From NCBI GenBank assembly GCA_030765045.1, contig CM060962.1, positions 98,076,412 to 98,140,411 of the forward strand: 64,000 nt of DNA, written 5' to 3'. The stretch's first letter is position 1, and the number at the start of each line of letters is the position of its first letter. The notes beneath the pieces are model-generated. The model was not told the DNA's origin. It saw only the letters and a list, made by a program, of their open reading frames with translations, and made no database searches. Source of the DNA: Tenodera sinensis. Lineage: Eukaryota > Arthropoda > Insecta > Mantodea > Mantidae. Below, piece after piece: positions 50,789 to 62,110 of the stretch. A program made the translations under genes and the position numbers.

Positions 50789-51148
50789 GGCCGCCTCCAC
50801 AGCGGAGTGGTAGCGCGCCTGTCTCTGGCGTGGAGGACCCGGGTTCGATCCCGGTACCGGCGTGAGAATTTTTTCCCCGCTGGGTGGTCTGACACGGGGT
50901 GCACTCAGCCTCGTTAGGTCCCGAAGGCTGGCACCAATTGAGGAATTACTTGATGAAGGAGTAGCAACCACAGGTCGTGAAGACCGCATAACTGGCTGGG
51001 AGGGCTCGAGGCGCTGACCACGTCCCACCCTCCAGTACTGCACCCCACTCATGATGTCTGTAGTGGGCAGAGGTGGGGAACGCAGCGGCTGGACGGCAGG
51101 CCTTGGCCCTTGCTGTTGGGCTGTTGCACTGGGGGTTTAGTGTTAGTT
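50789..51148 (+). repeat. full-length SINE (360 bp) with 15-bp target duplication
   Basis: The head reads GGCCGCCTCCACAGCGGAGT with A box GTGGTAGCGCGCCTG and a perfect B box (GGGTTCGATCCC), then a body of about 280 bp with CATAACTGGCTGGGAGGG and CACCCCACTCATGATG. It is flanked by TTGGATACTATAAAG (50774-50788) and TTGGATAATATAAAG (51149-51163), one mismatch. Relatives: 55500-55755 (minus), 19483-19598 (minus), 58971-59032 (minus). Confidence 0.93.
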
Positions 51149-51164
51149 TTGGATAATATAAAGA

Positions 51165-51650
51165 AGTAGAAGTGGGATAGAGAAAGAAATGCGATTATTT
51201 CGTAAAAGAAACGTTAGTAAAGATAACCGTGTGAATGCGTTGCATTTCAATTCCAAACATATTGAACTTTATATGAATTGTTTCTATAAAAGCAAGTAGA
51301 GAACGAAGTGTGATTGTCTTTCATTAAATAAAAGTGTGTAGAGGAAATCGTATGAATGTAAGGTGTTACATTTCTATTTTAATCATGGAAAATTGTATGA
51401 AATATATGTTGCAGGGAAATAGAGAAAGCAATGTGACCGTGTTTCGTATGAAGCAAAAGTGTGATTGTGTTTCTAAAAGAAAGGTGTGTAGAGAAAATTG
51501 TGTGAATGTAATGTTTTGCATTTCTACTTCAATCATAGAAAAATTGTATCAATTGTTTGTTGAAGGGCGAGTAGGGAAGGATATGTGAATGCATTGCGCA
51601 AAAGAAAATCGAGTAGAGAAAACCATGTAAATGTTGCATTGTATAGTAAA
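51165..51650 (+). repeat. degenerate long-unit tandem repeat
   Basis: The sequence pattern GTAGAGAAA...TGTGATTGT...GTGTGAATGTA...TTGCATTTC...ATTCAAT recurs three to four times with spacing of about 120-150 bp and strong divergence. No coding; the 84-codon frame across it (51334-51588) follows the repeat. Confidence 0.6.
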
Positions 51651-52199
51651 ATGGATAGTACACAAAACTCCATGAAAATATGCACTTGCCGAATTTCGCG
51701 GTGATTGTTCAAGTGGTTTAGGAGCGCATAGAAGACTAACATACATTCACTTTTATATATAAACTTTTTTATGAAACCAGACATTTCCGAGCCATCCGTT
51801 GCTATGGGTTTGAATTGATCAATAATGCGTGCTTTTATTTCGAAATGCTGTCACATTCAACTGTTTCTGGCCGTATCATGAAAACAGCCAGGATAGAGCG
51901 ACATACTCTTAAACATCAGACTGTCGATTTGGTTTCCTGTATCCTTCTTTCACATACAACGAAATGAAAAGAATTTTCCTTTGTTAATACGAAGTGATTA
52001 GAAAAATAAGCTTTTAAAAGAAAAGTTTGTAGAAGTTATATAAAAATAAACGAAGTAGGTGAGAAAGTCATATGATTTTTCGGATGTTGTACCTATTTTT
52101 ACTTTCTCCACTACGTACTAAACTAATTGGAGTAAGTACTGTATTCCACCCAAAAATTTGATGTCGAGATTTGACCGGAACTGCACATTTTGAGTCCGT
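51651..52199. other. no gene seen
   Basis: AT-rich spacer; overlapping minus-strand frames at 51533-51784 are not recognisable. Confidence 0.45.
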
Positions 52200-53060
52200 T
52201 GAAATCAGAAATGTTTAGTAAACGATCAATATGTTTACGTATGTGAACCACATAAGCCAGAAACGAAATTTTCGATGAATACCAAACTAAGGATTTAAAC
52301 ACAAAGATCTACAAGAAAATTCCACACTCCAAACTACCATCCTTTACATGGAAAATGTTTCTATTTTTTTTTTTTTTTTCTCTCTCTCTGCCGATTTTAA
52401 TTAAAATACCGTATAGTGACTGCTACGGGATATAGTTGTAGATATTTGTGCTGGTAATCGAGAATAAGGTAATGAACAATATTACATCAATATTTGCTTC
52501 ACTTGTGGAATTATACTTTTACTTATAAGCTGTATCTTTTCAGGTTGGTTAGCGCCTTGAAGTAGGCGTGCCACACAAAACATGATGCAGACTGGGCGGA
52601 AGGAATCCTGTAATTGGTAACGAATGCTATATCGGAACTGAGTTTGAATGCTTTCTGCAAGGCCATTGGCCCCACGTCATCTAGGTCAGCGACCCGCCTG
52701 TGAGGTGTGAAGCAAAACGCGTAGTCTGTCTCTCAGTCGTTAACTTCGCGATGCAGATTCGACTATGCAAAAGACATCAGGTAGTAAACTATGCGGTTGA
52801 TTTGTCGGAAAACTGTTACACGAAGAGAAAAAAAAAACAACTAACACACCGAAGCATTAAGATACACATTAAGGTACCAAGTATAACACCTATATTTAAG
52901 GTATTCACATGACAAATAGAGATATATAATCTTGAAATTTCTGGGAATAGACTGCAAAATCCTTTTCATTTGAGTGGAATTTTGAATAATGACTGAAAGA
53001 ACCATAAGGGATAGTCAGAAACTTACTACACAAGAATGTAGGTCTCTTGAAGACCCACAC
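52200..53060 (+). repeat. family R dispersed repeat, copy interrupted by about 470 bp
   Basis: First part 52260-52425 (CCACACTCCAAACTACC, a T/CT run, GATTTTAATTAAAATACCGT) and second part 52890-53060 (AAGGTATTCACATGAC, AATCTTGAAATTTCTGGGAA, CTTTTCATTTGAGTGGAATT) follow the block order of the other copies, separated by unrelated sequence at 52426-52890. Confidence 0.55.
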
Positions 53061-54099
53061 TTTATTTTGAATCACTTCTTAGTGACATCAGTCATTCCCA
53101 GTCTCTATGTATTTATTATTTAATCAATTGTTCATTGCATTATCTCTTTAAAGTGCTCACTATTCAGTTGTTTCCCGTGATGTCATGCAAAGAATTTGAC
53201 ATTTTAAGGCTAGCATATAAGTGTAAGTTATATACGGAGGAACGTTAAAGAAGAAAGTGTACGCATAAAAACCCCACACTTTACAAGAGCTGAAGGACAA
53301 AATCACGAGAGCAATACAGATAATGAGTCAACATGAACTTTTGTGAGTAATCCAGAATTGTTTTCAGAGATATAGGGAATGTGTTCGTGTTGAACGTCAT
53401 CAAATTCAATATATGTTGTGATGCAGATAAGTGTAATGTAAGTTACTTCAGTAGTTAGTGTTCCATACCCATGACTTTCCGGTCATTTACGTGCAACTCT
53501 GGGGGGGGGGGGGGCACGCCGGACCTCGCCCGCCACGGTGTCGCCGCGGGGCGGTCCGACCGATCCATGGACGCACTGTAGAAATTAAACTCAAAATTAA
53601 ACAGTCTTGCGTATTTGGTTGCATGGTAATTTCTCGAAGTTCAATGTGCAAGTAAAAAGCTCCAAAAATATATATCTAATTGTCTTACTACAGATTTTTA
53701 CATGCATAATTTAATGCAACCAAAAATATCATAGTTATATCTTGCGAAAACCGCATTCAAGAGTTTTCATCGTGGTAACAAGCGCTTGTGATGAAAGGAG
53801 AAACGGAAGAAAAAAGAATAACGATTCCAATTATAGATAAGTACAAGAGCTTGAAACTTGAAAGTAATAACGAGCAACATCTCGGATATGGGGAACCCCA
53901 CAAAGAAAATTAATATGAAATAAATTCTGTTTTAACGAGATTGGCATTTTTATACTAAGATTTGGTCTATCTCTTACGGCTTATCAGTTATGCAAAAGTC
54001 ACCGAGTAAAGAGGACTACATGGACTATAATCAGAACATTAAAAAGGTACATTTCATTTGCAATAAAGTATATTTAACAAAGGACGCTAATCAAAATCG
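53061..54099. other. spacer with a G(14) run and short GC-rich block
   Basis: 14 consecutive G at 53501-53514 are followed by about 65 bp of strongly GC-rich sequence with several CG dinucleotides (CGCCCGCCACGGTGTCGCCG) to about 53580, in otherwise AT-rich DNA. No gene recognised. Confidence 0.7.
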
Positions 54100-54277
54100 T
54101 TAGAGCCATTTTTGTGAAAATCAAAATTTTCGAAAAATTTTCCGCGTCCAAAGGTAGTTTAGGGCAGAGGAATTTGCTCCAAAATCTTCGTGTGGTATCC
54201 TTTAAAGATATTAAACTTAAATACCAACTTTGATTTTTAAACTACTTTTCGTTTTTGAGTAATGCTATTCACAGGCA

Positions 54278-54361
<84 letters not shown>

Positions 54362-54470
54362 AATACAAATACACGAACCTTTTTCTAAAAATAATTTTTT
54401 CAGGGGGCCTCAAAACATATTTCCGGTGAAATCTTGGCATCGAAGTTTTGCGTTGAATACAATACTTCCC
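54100..54470 (-). repeat. family R dispersed repeat, copy carrying a CA array
   Basis: Reverse-strand counterpart of 49300-49560: AATAGCATTACTCAAAAACG, AAAGGATACCACACGAAGAT and GGAAAATTTTTCG on the minus strand, with CTCAAAACATATTTCCGG on the plus side. The CA array lies exactly where the 49.4-kb copy has GT/GA-rich sequence. Confidence 0.65.
54278..54360. repeat. CA microsatellite inside family R
   Basis: About 40 CA units with one AAAC interruption. Confidence 0.97.
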
Positions 54471-54925
54471 CCGCTTATTATACGTAGTACAGAAAGTAAA
54501 AATAAAGAATGGTGAGTAGAGTACGTCATGTAAACATAACATCAGCTTTTTAGCGGTTATGGAACACATATCGTCACAATTTATAACCAGGAACCAAGCC
54601 AGTGAAAAAGTTATTTTATGTTTGTAAAAGATAACAAGAACTGGTATTCAGAAGTGGGTGATCGTTATCTTCGTTCATGTATAAGCTCAAGACTCCAGTT
54701 TTAAGAGGTTTTCTCTTATAACAGGAGTGTTGGAGCGTTTAATGTCTGCTAAATAGTGAACCTACTGTAGTTTTGTAAGTAAAGGTAACGTTTTCTATTG
54801 TTACCGTTCAAGAATCCTTATTGTCATTTGTTACATGCGAAAGGTAATTTAAATTGCAAGTCTGTTGATTCAAAACCTGTGCATCGGTGTTACTGCACTT
54901 GTTTTGCGGTAGCACCAACACGGAT
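54471..54925. other. no gene seen
   Basis: AT-rich sequence upstream of the hypothetical frame at 54926. Confidence 0.45.
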
Positions 54926-55207
54926 ATGGCAGCTACTAGCTTACACAACCCGATTATTCTCCCTACTAAAGTAAATGACACTACAGTGATGGAAACTAAT
55001 GACTATACAGCACGTAGCTATTCTGCAATAACCCAGGCAGTTCAACAGCCCAATGCCGATGCCTACCACGCGACCACTACTGTCATTAACTCAGGAGAAT
55101 GTCTGTCCTTGAACGCGCAATCGCGCTGTGGAGTGGGGAGCTTCTTGATACGATGTAAACAGAGTCACAACAGCAGTTCTAAAATTACTGTCTATTGGGT
55201 AGTCTAA
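54926..55207 (+). CDS. hypothetical 93-residue open frame
   Basis: From ATG 54926 (G at +4) the frame is open to TAA/TAG at 55207 and is richer in GC and in Thr, Asn, Ala and Ser than chance frames nearby (begins MAATSLHNPIILPTKVND; an open extension reaches back to 54887). No transmembrane segment, signal peptide or domain is recognised, and it is not obviously repeated elsewhere in the window. It might be a terminal or first exon of an unseen gene, part of an unrecognised element, or chance. A possible donor-like GTGGGG follows the codons for QSRC near 55130. I do not assign a function. Confidence 0.25.
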   Translation: MAATSLHNPIILPTKVNDTTVMETNDYTARSYSAITQAVQQPNADAYHATTTVINSGECLSLNAQSRCGVGSFLIRCKQSHNSSSKITVYWVV

Positions 55208-55499
55208 CTGTAACCAGTGTCACTGTTGCTACAATAGTTATATGGTGTGGTCCTTGAGTATCCGATAAACATAATTCATTAGTGATATTGCTACAAGTAT
55301 GATCATAATTGCTTTGTTTTATCCGGTAATATAATGTATTAGTGATGCTCTTTCGCGTAATATTTATTTTACCGGGAAAGAAAGGATAAGTTGCTTTTGA
55401 AGCAGGGTGTAAGACAGCACGAGAGGAATTAACATCACGATGTCTCAGGCTTGCTTGTGTGAACCACAAGGTTATGGCTAAGCTCCTGAGAAACACACA

Positions 55500-55755
55500 G
55501 CATGCCCCCCCTCTGCCCACAACGGGCGTTATGAGTGGGGTGCAGCACTATAGGTTGGGAGATAGTAACTGCCCCGAGTCCCTCCCGGCCGATAAATGCG
55601 GTCTTCGCAACATGGAGCCACTATATGGAAGTAGCTCCTTAATTGCCCCCCTAGAGACCTCACAAGGCTGAATGAACCAAGTCTTCCAAGGGGAGAAAAT
55701 CCGATGCTAGTTTCGGGAATTAAACCCGGGTCTCCCGCTTGATAAGTAGTGTTAT
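55500..55755 (-). repeat. SINE, same family as 50789-51148
   Basis: Minus strand: GGAGACCCGGGTTTAATTCC (B box), then GGTCTCTAGGGGGGC, CGGCCGGGAGGGACTCG and TGCTGCACCCCACTCATAAC, in the same order as the 50.8-kb copy but more diverged. The A box is degraded. No clear target duplication. Confidence 0.85.
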
Positions 55756-55779
55756 CACAGTGAATTATATATTATATCG

Positions 55780-56404
55780 TGACAAAACTGCAAAATCAGT
55801 TCAACTACCTTTTCTCAATGTATTGTCCTCAAAAACTGCACAAATACACAGATCTCTTCTACTAACATTAACATAGTTTTATAGTCCTTCGTGATAGTAG
55901 AGCTCACAGCCGTTTTCTTCTCGTAGCCTTGACCCAGTCCTTTCAGCGTCTTTCTTTACTTTATCTGTCTCTCATACACTAACTCAAACTATCCAATCAC
56001 TCAACACTCACTACAACTTCTTCACTTCGACGCGACGTATCTTTCAAGACGACAGTACCACACACACACAAGCGCGCGCGCACCACACACATACAGACAC
56101 ACACAGCTGTCTCGCACTCGCTCACACACTGGCCGTCTCGAAAAATTTACTCCTCTCTCACGTCTCGCAAGCTTTTATACTGGCGATGACTAAGCCAGAT
56201 CTTTCTCGAACGCCTGCAAACAAGCGGACTGCCGGACATCCTCGAATGCTCTGGAAAGCTCTTGTGTTGCCACCTGATTGTTGCTAGTCACATGTTCGCT
56301 CGCGTATGGTGTGGGGAAGCTTGACCTTGAGCATCTACTTATGTGGGGCAACCCGACCCTGATCATTGTTCGTTCTGTTGCCGCTGCTGTAGGCCGGCCT
56401 CACA
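55780..56404 (-). repeat. LTR-like promoter repeat, copy 2
   Basis: On the minus strand it begins TGTGAGGCCGGCCTACAG, has a TATA box (GTATAAAAGC, 56171-56180) and ends TTTTGTCA. Shared blocks with copy 1 include TTTATCTGTCTCTCATACAC and TTTTCTTCTCGTAGCCTTGAC on the plus strand. A short CA/CG-rich simple stretch (56049-56105) is private to this copy. No target duplication found and no internal retroelement genes adjoin. Confidence 0.5.
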
Positions 56405-57367
56405 ATACCTAAACTTAAACTGACAAATTCTCAATTGGAAGCTTAAAATCCACCCGCCCTGACACCGTACAAAGCGGTTTTCTGTATAATCTCAGCATTA
56501 ATCAAGGATATTGAATCTCTCTTACGAATTTATAAATCCATCGATGTAAGTGTTCACATGGAGTGTTAATGCACATTATTATATTATATGATAATGTACA
56601 AACAAAATATACTTCCTTAAGAAGAAGTTGTGGTCAGAATAAAAAGAGAGGGATACATGTTATGTGACGTATTGTTATTATTCTCCTTCGAGTCCAGTGA
56701 GGGAAAGCTGCAGCTTGGAAAAGTTATTAAAACCGCTATAAAGGAATGTCAGCTGAGAGGATTACGGTAAAGTTGTACGCGATGCCCTAGGGCCCAGTAA
56801 CAGCTCTCAAGTTGTTGGCCTCTCCCTTGTCTGGGAAAATGAACATGAGCTTCCTCGCACATCAGCGGGTGCATCTCTTGGGGCCGCGGTTTGCCCACGA
56901 CCTGTGTATATGCGCTATGTTCAATTCTTCTTTTGCATTCAGCAACGCACAAACTAGTCTCTGACCGAAACCACTATCTTCAGGGTACCCAAGTGATAAT
57001 TGAAACTTCCCACCTAATAAGGCTACAGTTGTCATAATTGATACACAGGTGGAAGGATAATGGATGGATGACATGCATTTCGGGGTATAAGTTTTCATAT
57101 TTTTCAAAATAAAGAATAATATATCCACACAAAAAGTAATAGTCGTCTGTGAAACATTTGCTATTTGGGAGTGTAACCGTGTAGAGATGATGTATATATT
57201 TTATGGATATTTAAACATACGTATTGATTTACAAACCCCAGGACAGAAAGGGACATAAATGTTTATCTTTAAACTTCAAAGGTACTCAACAAAAAGGAAT
57301 AAAAAATACTTAAGTACCCTGGGACTGAAAAATGACCGAATAATTATCAAATTGACAATTTTTAGTG
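56405..57367. other. no gene seen
   Basis: Short minus-strand frames at 56749-57128 are not recognisable. Confidence 0.45.
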
Positions 57368-57381
57368 TTATGCATATAAAG

Positions 57382-57627
57382 TTGTTGTTTGTAGTGCTTA
57401 ACGCCCGCTTTTACTACTACGGCACCACAGGCGGTGACACTGATGATACATGGAATGAAGATGGAGCACCGGTGGAATGAGATGGCGGGGGAAACCGGAG
57501 CACCCGGAGAAAACCCGCCCTGACGCCGTTTCGTCCACCACGAATACCACATGCGGATCCCTGGGATAGAACCCGGGCCGCCTAGGTGGTAGGTGAGCGC
57601 GCTAACCGCTCGGCCACGGCGCCGCCA
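57382..57627 (-). repeat. full-length SINE with perfect 14-bp target duplication
   Basis: Same family as 31696-31940, in the opposite orientation (head GGCGGCGCCGTGGCCGAGCG on the minus strand). Flanked by TTATGCATATAAAG at 57368-57381 and 57628-57641. The perfect duplication and close match to the 31.7-kb copy suggest recent activity of this family. Confidence 0.95.
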
Positions 57628-57641
57628 TTATGCATATAAAG

Positions 57642-58680
57642 GTGTGGAATAAAAGGGTTAAGAAACATTGAAGAAAACTTGTTTTAGGAAGTGCTATCTG
57701 CTCTGTCAGGAAAGTTTATATAAACATTTAGCAACACACTACAGTTCCTCTAGCTATCAGCCACTGGTTTTTGCTTATAAAAATGTAAGCGTGCTGCATA
57801 TTTAATCAAATTTGTCTTGGGTACAGTGTGAAAAGCATGCTGATCACATGAGAGGAATGCCATTATATTTCTGGGCGTTGCGTGTGTGTCAGCCCTTAAG
57901 ATCGAATCAAGCTTCGTTGTTACTGTCCTGATTCCTTGGTCCTTCTGTTGACGTTGACAATGACTAAGTATTTTCTCTTTGTCCTGAGATTACATTTGCT
58001 GCACTGCAGTAATATGGTATGCATACAGCTTTGCTTGTTTTGCAGCTCGTTAGCATGTGCCCCCATTTCCTGTGTCGGTCTATCCAAGGATATGTTTGGT
58101 GAGGCGAATAATTGTTTTTCACGTCCTGCTCCGTTGTCCCCAGACTGGTTGTCCTCCTTCATGGACATTCAAGAGTATTTGCGCTTATTTGAGTTTCTTC
58201 GCCAAATATTGAATGGAAGCTTAACTAGCGGTTTCTCTAAGCCAAACTGTGTAAAAACTGTTAGTGGCATACCTCGTTGGACTCCGCTTTCGAGAATGTG
58301 AGGAAGAATACGCGTTTCCTGAATACTGACATATTCTGTATTGACTCACAAACTCAGTTACGTCACGATTACAGAATTAGCACTCAGACCACAGCATGTA
58401 GGCGTACTACTAGACAGTAGTGATTGGGTTTTAGGGCACACAACTGCCGTAGTCATTAGTGCCAAATGTAGGCGTACAAATAGAATTTTTGTAGTACATA
58501 GGTATAAGTGAAAATGGAGCGAATTATTTTAAGAAGACAACTTTTTATTATAGGTCTGTTATTCAGAATGAATAATCTAGTTTCACAATGTTTATTTGGT
58601 GTCTATTACTAATGATTAAAAATAATTTTAAATGCGCCTGCGCATAAGTCCAGACAAGTTCTTTAGGATTTCAAAGAAAT
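57642..58680. other. no gene supported; 121-codon frame noted
   Basis: 57936-58301 plus is open for 121 codons, beginning with hydrophobic and cysteine-rich residues, and the minus strand is open over 58168-57920 too. Neither reading resembles a known family, so no gene is called. Confidence 0.35.
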
Positions 58681-58702
58681 TCTCTCTCTCTCCCTCTCTC
58701 TC

Positions 58703-58768
<66 letters not shown>
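58681..58768. repeat. CT microsatellite
   Basis: (CT)n with a few C or T insertions at the left side; open frames across it (Ser/Leu or Arg/Glu repeats) are artefacts. Confidence 0.97.
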
Positions 58769-58771
<3 letters not shown>

Positions 58772-58910
58772 ATTAGCCTCCCCAGGTAATGTGATATCGG
58801 ACGATGGACGAATGAAACTGTTGAAATTATGCCTGGGGTCCATAGAGCTCAAAGTTATTCGACATTCGTCTTCTCAGGATAGGGGAAAACCTTGGGGGGA
58901 AAAAATGTCG

Positions 58911-59032
58911 GTCTTGGTGGCTCAGTTGGTTAGACGCTGGCTTATCCGGATAACTCACCTTAACCAATATTCGAACTCAGGACGTCCTGGATGCAAGGTA
59001 GGCACGCTACCACCGCAATACAGCGGCGGGCT
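58911..59032. repeat. two tRNA-like SINE heads facing each other
   Basis: Plus strand 58911-58955: GGTGGCTCAGTTGGTTAGAC matches the A-box side of the 16.5-kb SINE family. Minus strand 59032-58971: CCGCTGTATTGCGGTGGTAG and GCGTGCCTACCTTGC followed by GAGTTCGAATA matches the head of the 50.8-kb family. Neither body follows in full. Confidence 0.6.
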
Positions 59033-60125
59033 ACTGTTTCTCTCATGCCTTTTTGGCTCAATTCACTTCAATATCTCACGTCCGCTCCCTTTATCTGGTT
59101 ATATCACTCCACTTAATATTAAATTTATCTTATTTCCTCCTTTTTCCCTTGATCATGAGCCTGAAACTGAACTTTGTACTGCAAACTTATACTAGACGGA
59201 GACATTCAGGGGCTGGCGTGGACAGTCGTGGCGAAGCTTGCCTTCCAGCCACTCAGGTGAAACGTATCCATACTTACTCCCCTTTCACCATTGTCCAGAC
59301 TAGGCCTTTGCTCATAGGCTAATTAGTTTGTGTAGGACTTTAACTCAAACCAGTAAGAGATTAAGTCACCAAGGGCTGGGGTGGAACGTAGATAGACACA
59401 TAAATTCTGCCAACATTAGACAAAGGAAAACACTATAGGAAACCTGAAATATCGGCACGAGCATTACACTCGACTGTAATACACGCTCACTCATCATATT
59501 GGTTATGCGTGCATTGTCGCACTGAACATATTAAAGGCCTTCCGTAACATGCTACATATTACCCTCTATCTGCAAAAGTGGACAATACCTAACATCTGCA
59601 ATAACAAGTATCAAATACAGCGTTTACAGGTAAACGGATCACTTATCCACTATAACGTTTGTTTTACCCCGAGGGTTGCGCGTCAGTTTCCTAGAGGTTC
59701 CGCAACCTCATGAGAAAAATAAAAGATATGCGTGTAAATAATAAGAAACAACTATCACAATAAAAAGAAGAAAACCAGAGTTTATCTACTGAATGGAAAA
59801 ATGCCAAGCTGAATTCTGCGTCTCCTTTAAACTACAATGCCTGTAAACATCGTTTACTTGCAATATGCTAATACATATTGATCCCAAAAAGAGTTCCGCA
59901 TGTAAAGCATCCTACTATGAAATATCCGCTATACTGTTAATAAAGCATGAAAATCTCCCCTGATAAACATTTTTATTTCAAAAATGGGAGTAACATTGCA
60001 TGACATTATTTATAAGCACCTCACTAAACCTCAATACCTACCTATTTTAAATGTTTGAAAAATTTTGTGAGTACGGAAACGATATTTTGGATTATGAAAG
60101 AACTTCCAAAGTTGGTATAATGGTA
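59033..60125. other. no gene seen
   Basis: Some of 59033-59170 may be the tail of the minus-strand SINE; otherwise nothing recognisable. Confidence 0.4.

Positions 60126-60200
<75 letters not shown>
60126..60200. repeat. CA microsatellite
   Basis: Perfect (CA)n of about 37 units. Confidence 0.98.
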
Positions 60201-60202
<2 letters not shown>

Positions 60203-60375
60203 TTCTCTCTTTATGAGTTATATTTAGATTTCCAAGTACAAAAATGAAAGCTTTGGGATGCAAGCGGTACTGTTTTATGCATTTTGTGGAAATCTTTAAA
60301 TATTTACCTTTGTGCTAATCTGTAACTAGATAAAGAAAGAAGCATTCATAAGGGCCGTTTTAAAACAAGTTTGTA

Positions 60376-60377
<2 letters not shown>

Positions 60378-60448
<71 letters not shown>
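60378..60448. repeat. GT microsatellite
   Basis: Perfect (GT)n of about 35 units, 178 bp from the CA array and complementary to it, so the pair could in principle form a hairpin. Confidence 0.98.
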
Positions 60449-60452
<4 letters not shown>

Positions 60453-61155
60453 AATGGAATGTCATTTATTTCTTTTAATAAAAATGTGGTGAATTGTAAA
60501 TGAAAGCATACATCAATGTATGCATTCAATTTTAATTATATCATCTGAAAACGGTGGAGTTCTATGCGTTTCTTTGAGCGATAGTGAATTGTTTCCCGTG
60601 CATCATTAGGCATTAACAGGTCCATGCAGCAGCTTTCAAGTGGTAAGAGATGTAACTACGAGCTGGAAAACCGTTTTCATTATCACTACTTCTAATGAAT
60701 GTGTCTTTCTTATATACAGAGTGTCTCCGAATAGCCGTCCGCCTCTGGAAGCTTTACCTTGTATTCCTTCTAGCGAGCCAGAAATGGTTACGTGTTACAT
60801 GGATTTCGTAAGTGCTGAAACGGTTATATTTAGTTACGTGTTGTGGCTCCTTAAGGTATGTTGTGTGTTTGTCCAAATAAGTTCTGATGATCGTGAATAG
60901 AACTGTTGAAAATAAGTTCAATTCGTCTAACTCGGAAGGCGATGTATAATACTGGTAGAGCAAATAGTTTTAGGGAATTTCTCTTTTTGCATCCTATTCT
61001 TCTAGACAAAAGAAGACAATGTTTCTCGAACTCCAAGAAGAGGGGCATAATTATGTGTGTATATGTGTGTGCGCAGTTTTTATTTTTAAGAGGTTTAAGT
61101 CTTTCTCTGGCCAATAATGGAATTAATGAAACCACCCCTTAAATTAAACGCTTTA
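60449..61155. other. no gene supported
   Basis: An 86-codon frame at 60640-60900 and a minus-strand frame at 61135-60851 overlap; neither is recognisable. Confidence 0.4.
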
Positions 61156-62110
61156 TTAATATGGTGCTGGGTGACCCTTTGTTTTGCAAACAGCTTCAAT
61201 ATTTTTTGCATTTGACCCATATAATGTATGAATTCTTTCTAAAGGTATCTCACACCCCTATCTTTTCCAACTCATCAGTGAAGTTTAGATCTGAAAATTG
61301 AGTTGGCCATGAAAAATGTTTAACTTCTACATGCTCTTCTTCAAACCGCTCTCCTGCCCATCCAGCAGTATGAAGCAGTGGCATCTTAAAATACTGCAAT
61401 TTCTGAAGGAAACAATAATTGCACTATAGAATTAGCATGGTCTCCAAGAATATCTTTGCAGACATTAGCAGCCACTTTAATATGACAATAGAGCCTACAG
61501 AAAACCAAGATATTGCAGCCCAAACCATGACAGACCCTCCACCAAGCTTAACAGTAGACATTAAGCAGCCAGGATCATGAGCTTCTTTAGGTGTTCTCCA
61601 AACAGACTTTGTCAGCGCAAGGTAGAAGTGTGAAAGATGATTCATCAGACTGTATAACATTGTTCCAGTCATCAGCTGTCCAGGTCTTATGCTCATCACA
61701 CAATTAATCATTTTTTCTTTGTTGTTCTAGTCTGTGAGATTAGCGGCTTGGCGATTGGTGCGTTGCCTTGTACTCCTGAGTTATGAAGCTCTCTCCTCAC
61801 GGTTCTGGTAGAAATAGATTGCTGGTACATGTGTTCAGCTCTGCATTCATTTTGGCTGCAGTGGTTTTATACTCACTTGATACAATCCCCCTTTAGACGG
61901 GTGTCCTGTCTTTTCGTCTAGATTCTGTTTACCAACACTGTTCTTTTTTCTTAGGTGCTTTATCTTCTGACAAGTATGCTGACATAACTTTAGAAACTGT
62001 ACTTCTTAAAATCTTTAATAAATAGGCAGTTCCATTCACTGTAGCACCTGCTAGCCTGGCACCAACAAATTTATCCCTCTGAAAACCTGAAAGTTCCTTT
62101 CATTGTTCTG
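61156..62110 (-). pseudogene. Tc1-like transposase, dead
   Basis: A full-span but frameshifted Tc1/mariner transposase on the minus strand. From the N-terminal side: ELSGFQRDKFVGARLAGATV with STVSKVMSAY (helix-turn-helix region, 62105-61970), ELNTCTSNLFLPEPVRRELH and AIAKPLIS (about 61845-61730), QSDESSFTLL (first catalytic D, about 61650), VWRTPKEAHDPGCL and GGGSVMVWAAISW (61600-61480), HFSWPTQFSDLN (about 61310-61270) and the ending GHPAPY with TAA at 61156-61158. The blocks match the usual Tc1 DD34E protein of about 340 residues. The last catalytic region has lost its normal SPDLNxIE sequence. Terminal repeats and a TA duplication could not be identified, so the element's ends are unknown. 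Confidence 0.88.

Noticed and set aside
58628..59195. 187-residue frame starting in the CT array
   Set aside because: Its first third is (CT)n and the rest crosses two SINE heads.
61424..61711. Separate 95-residue gene
   Set aside because: It is one frame of the dead Tc1-like transposase; neighbouring blocks continue in other frames.
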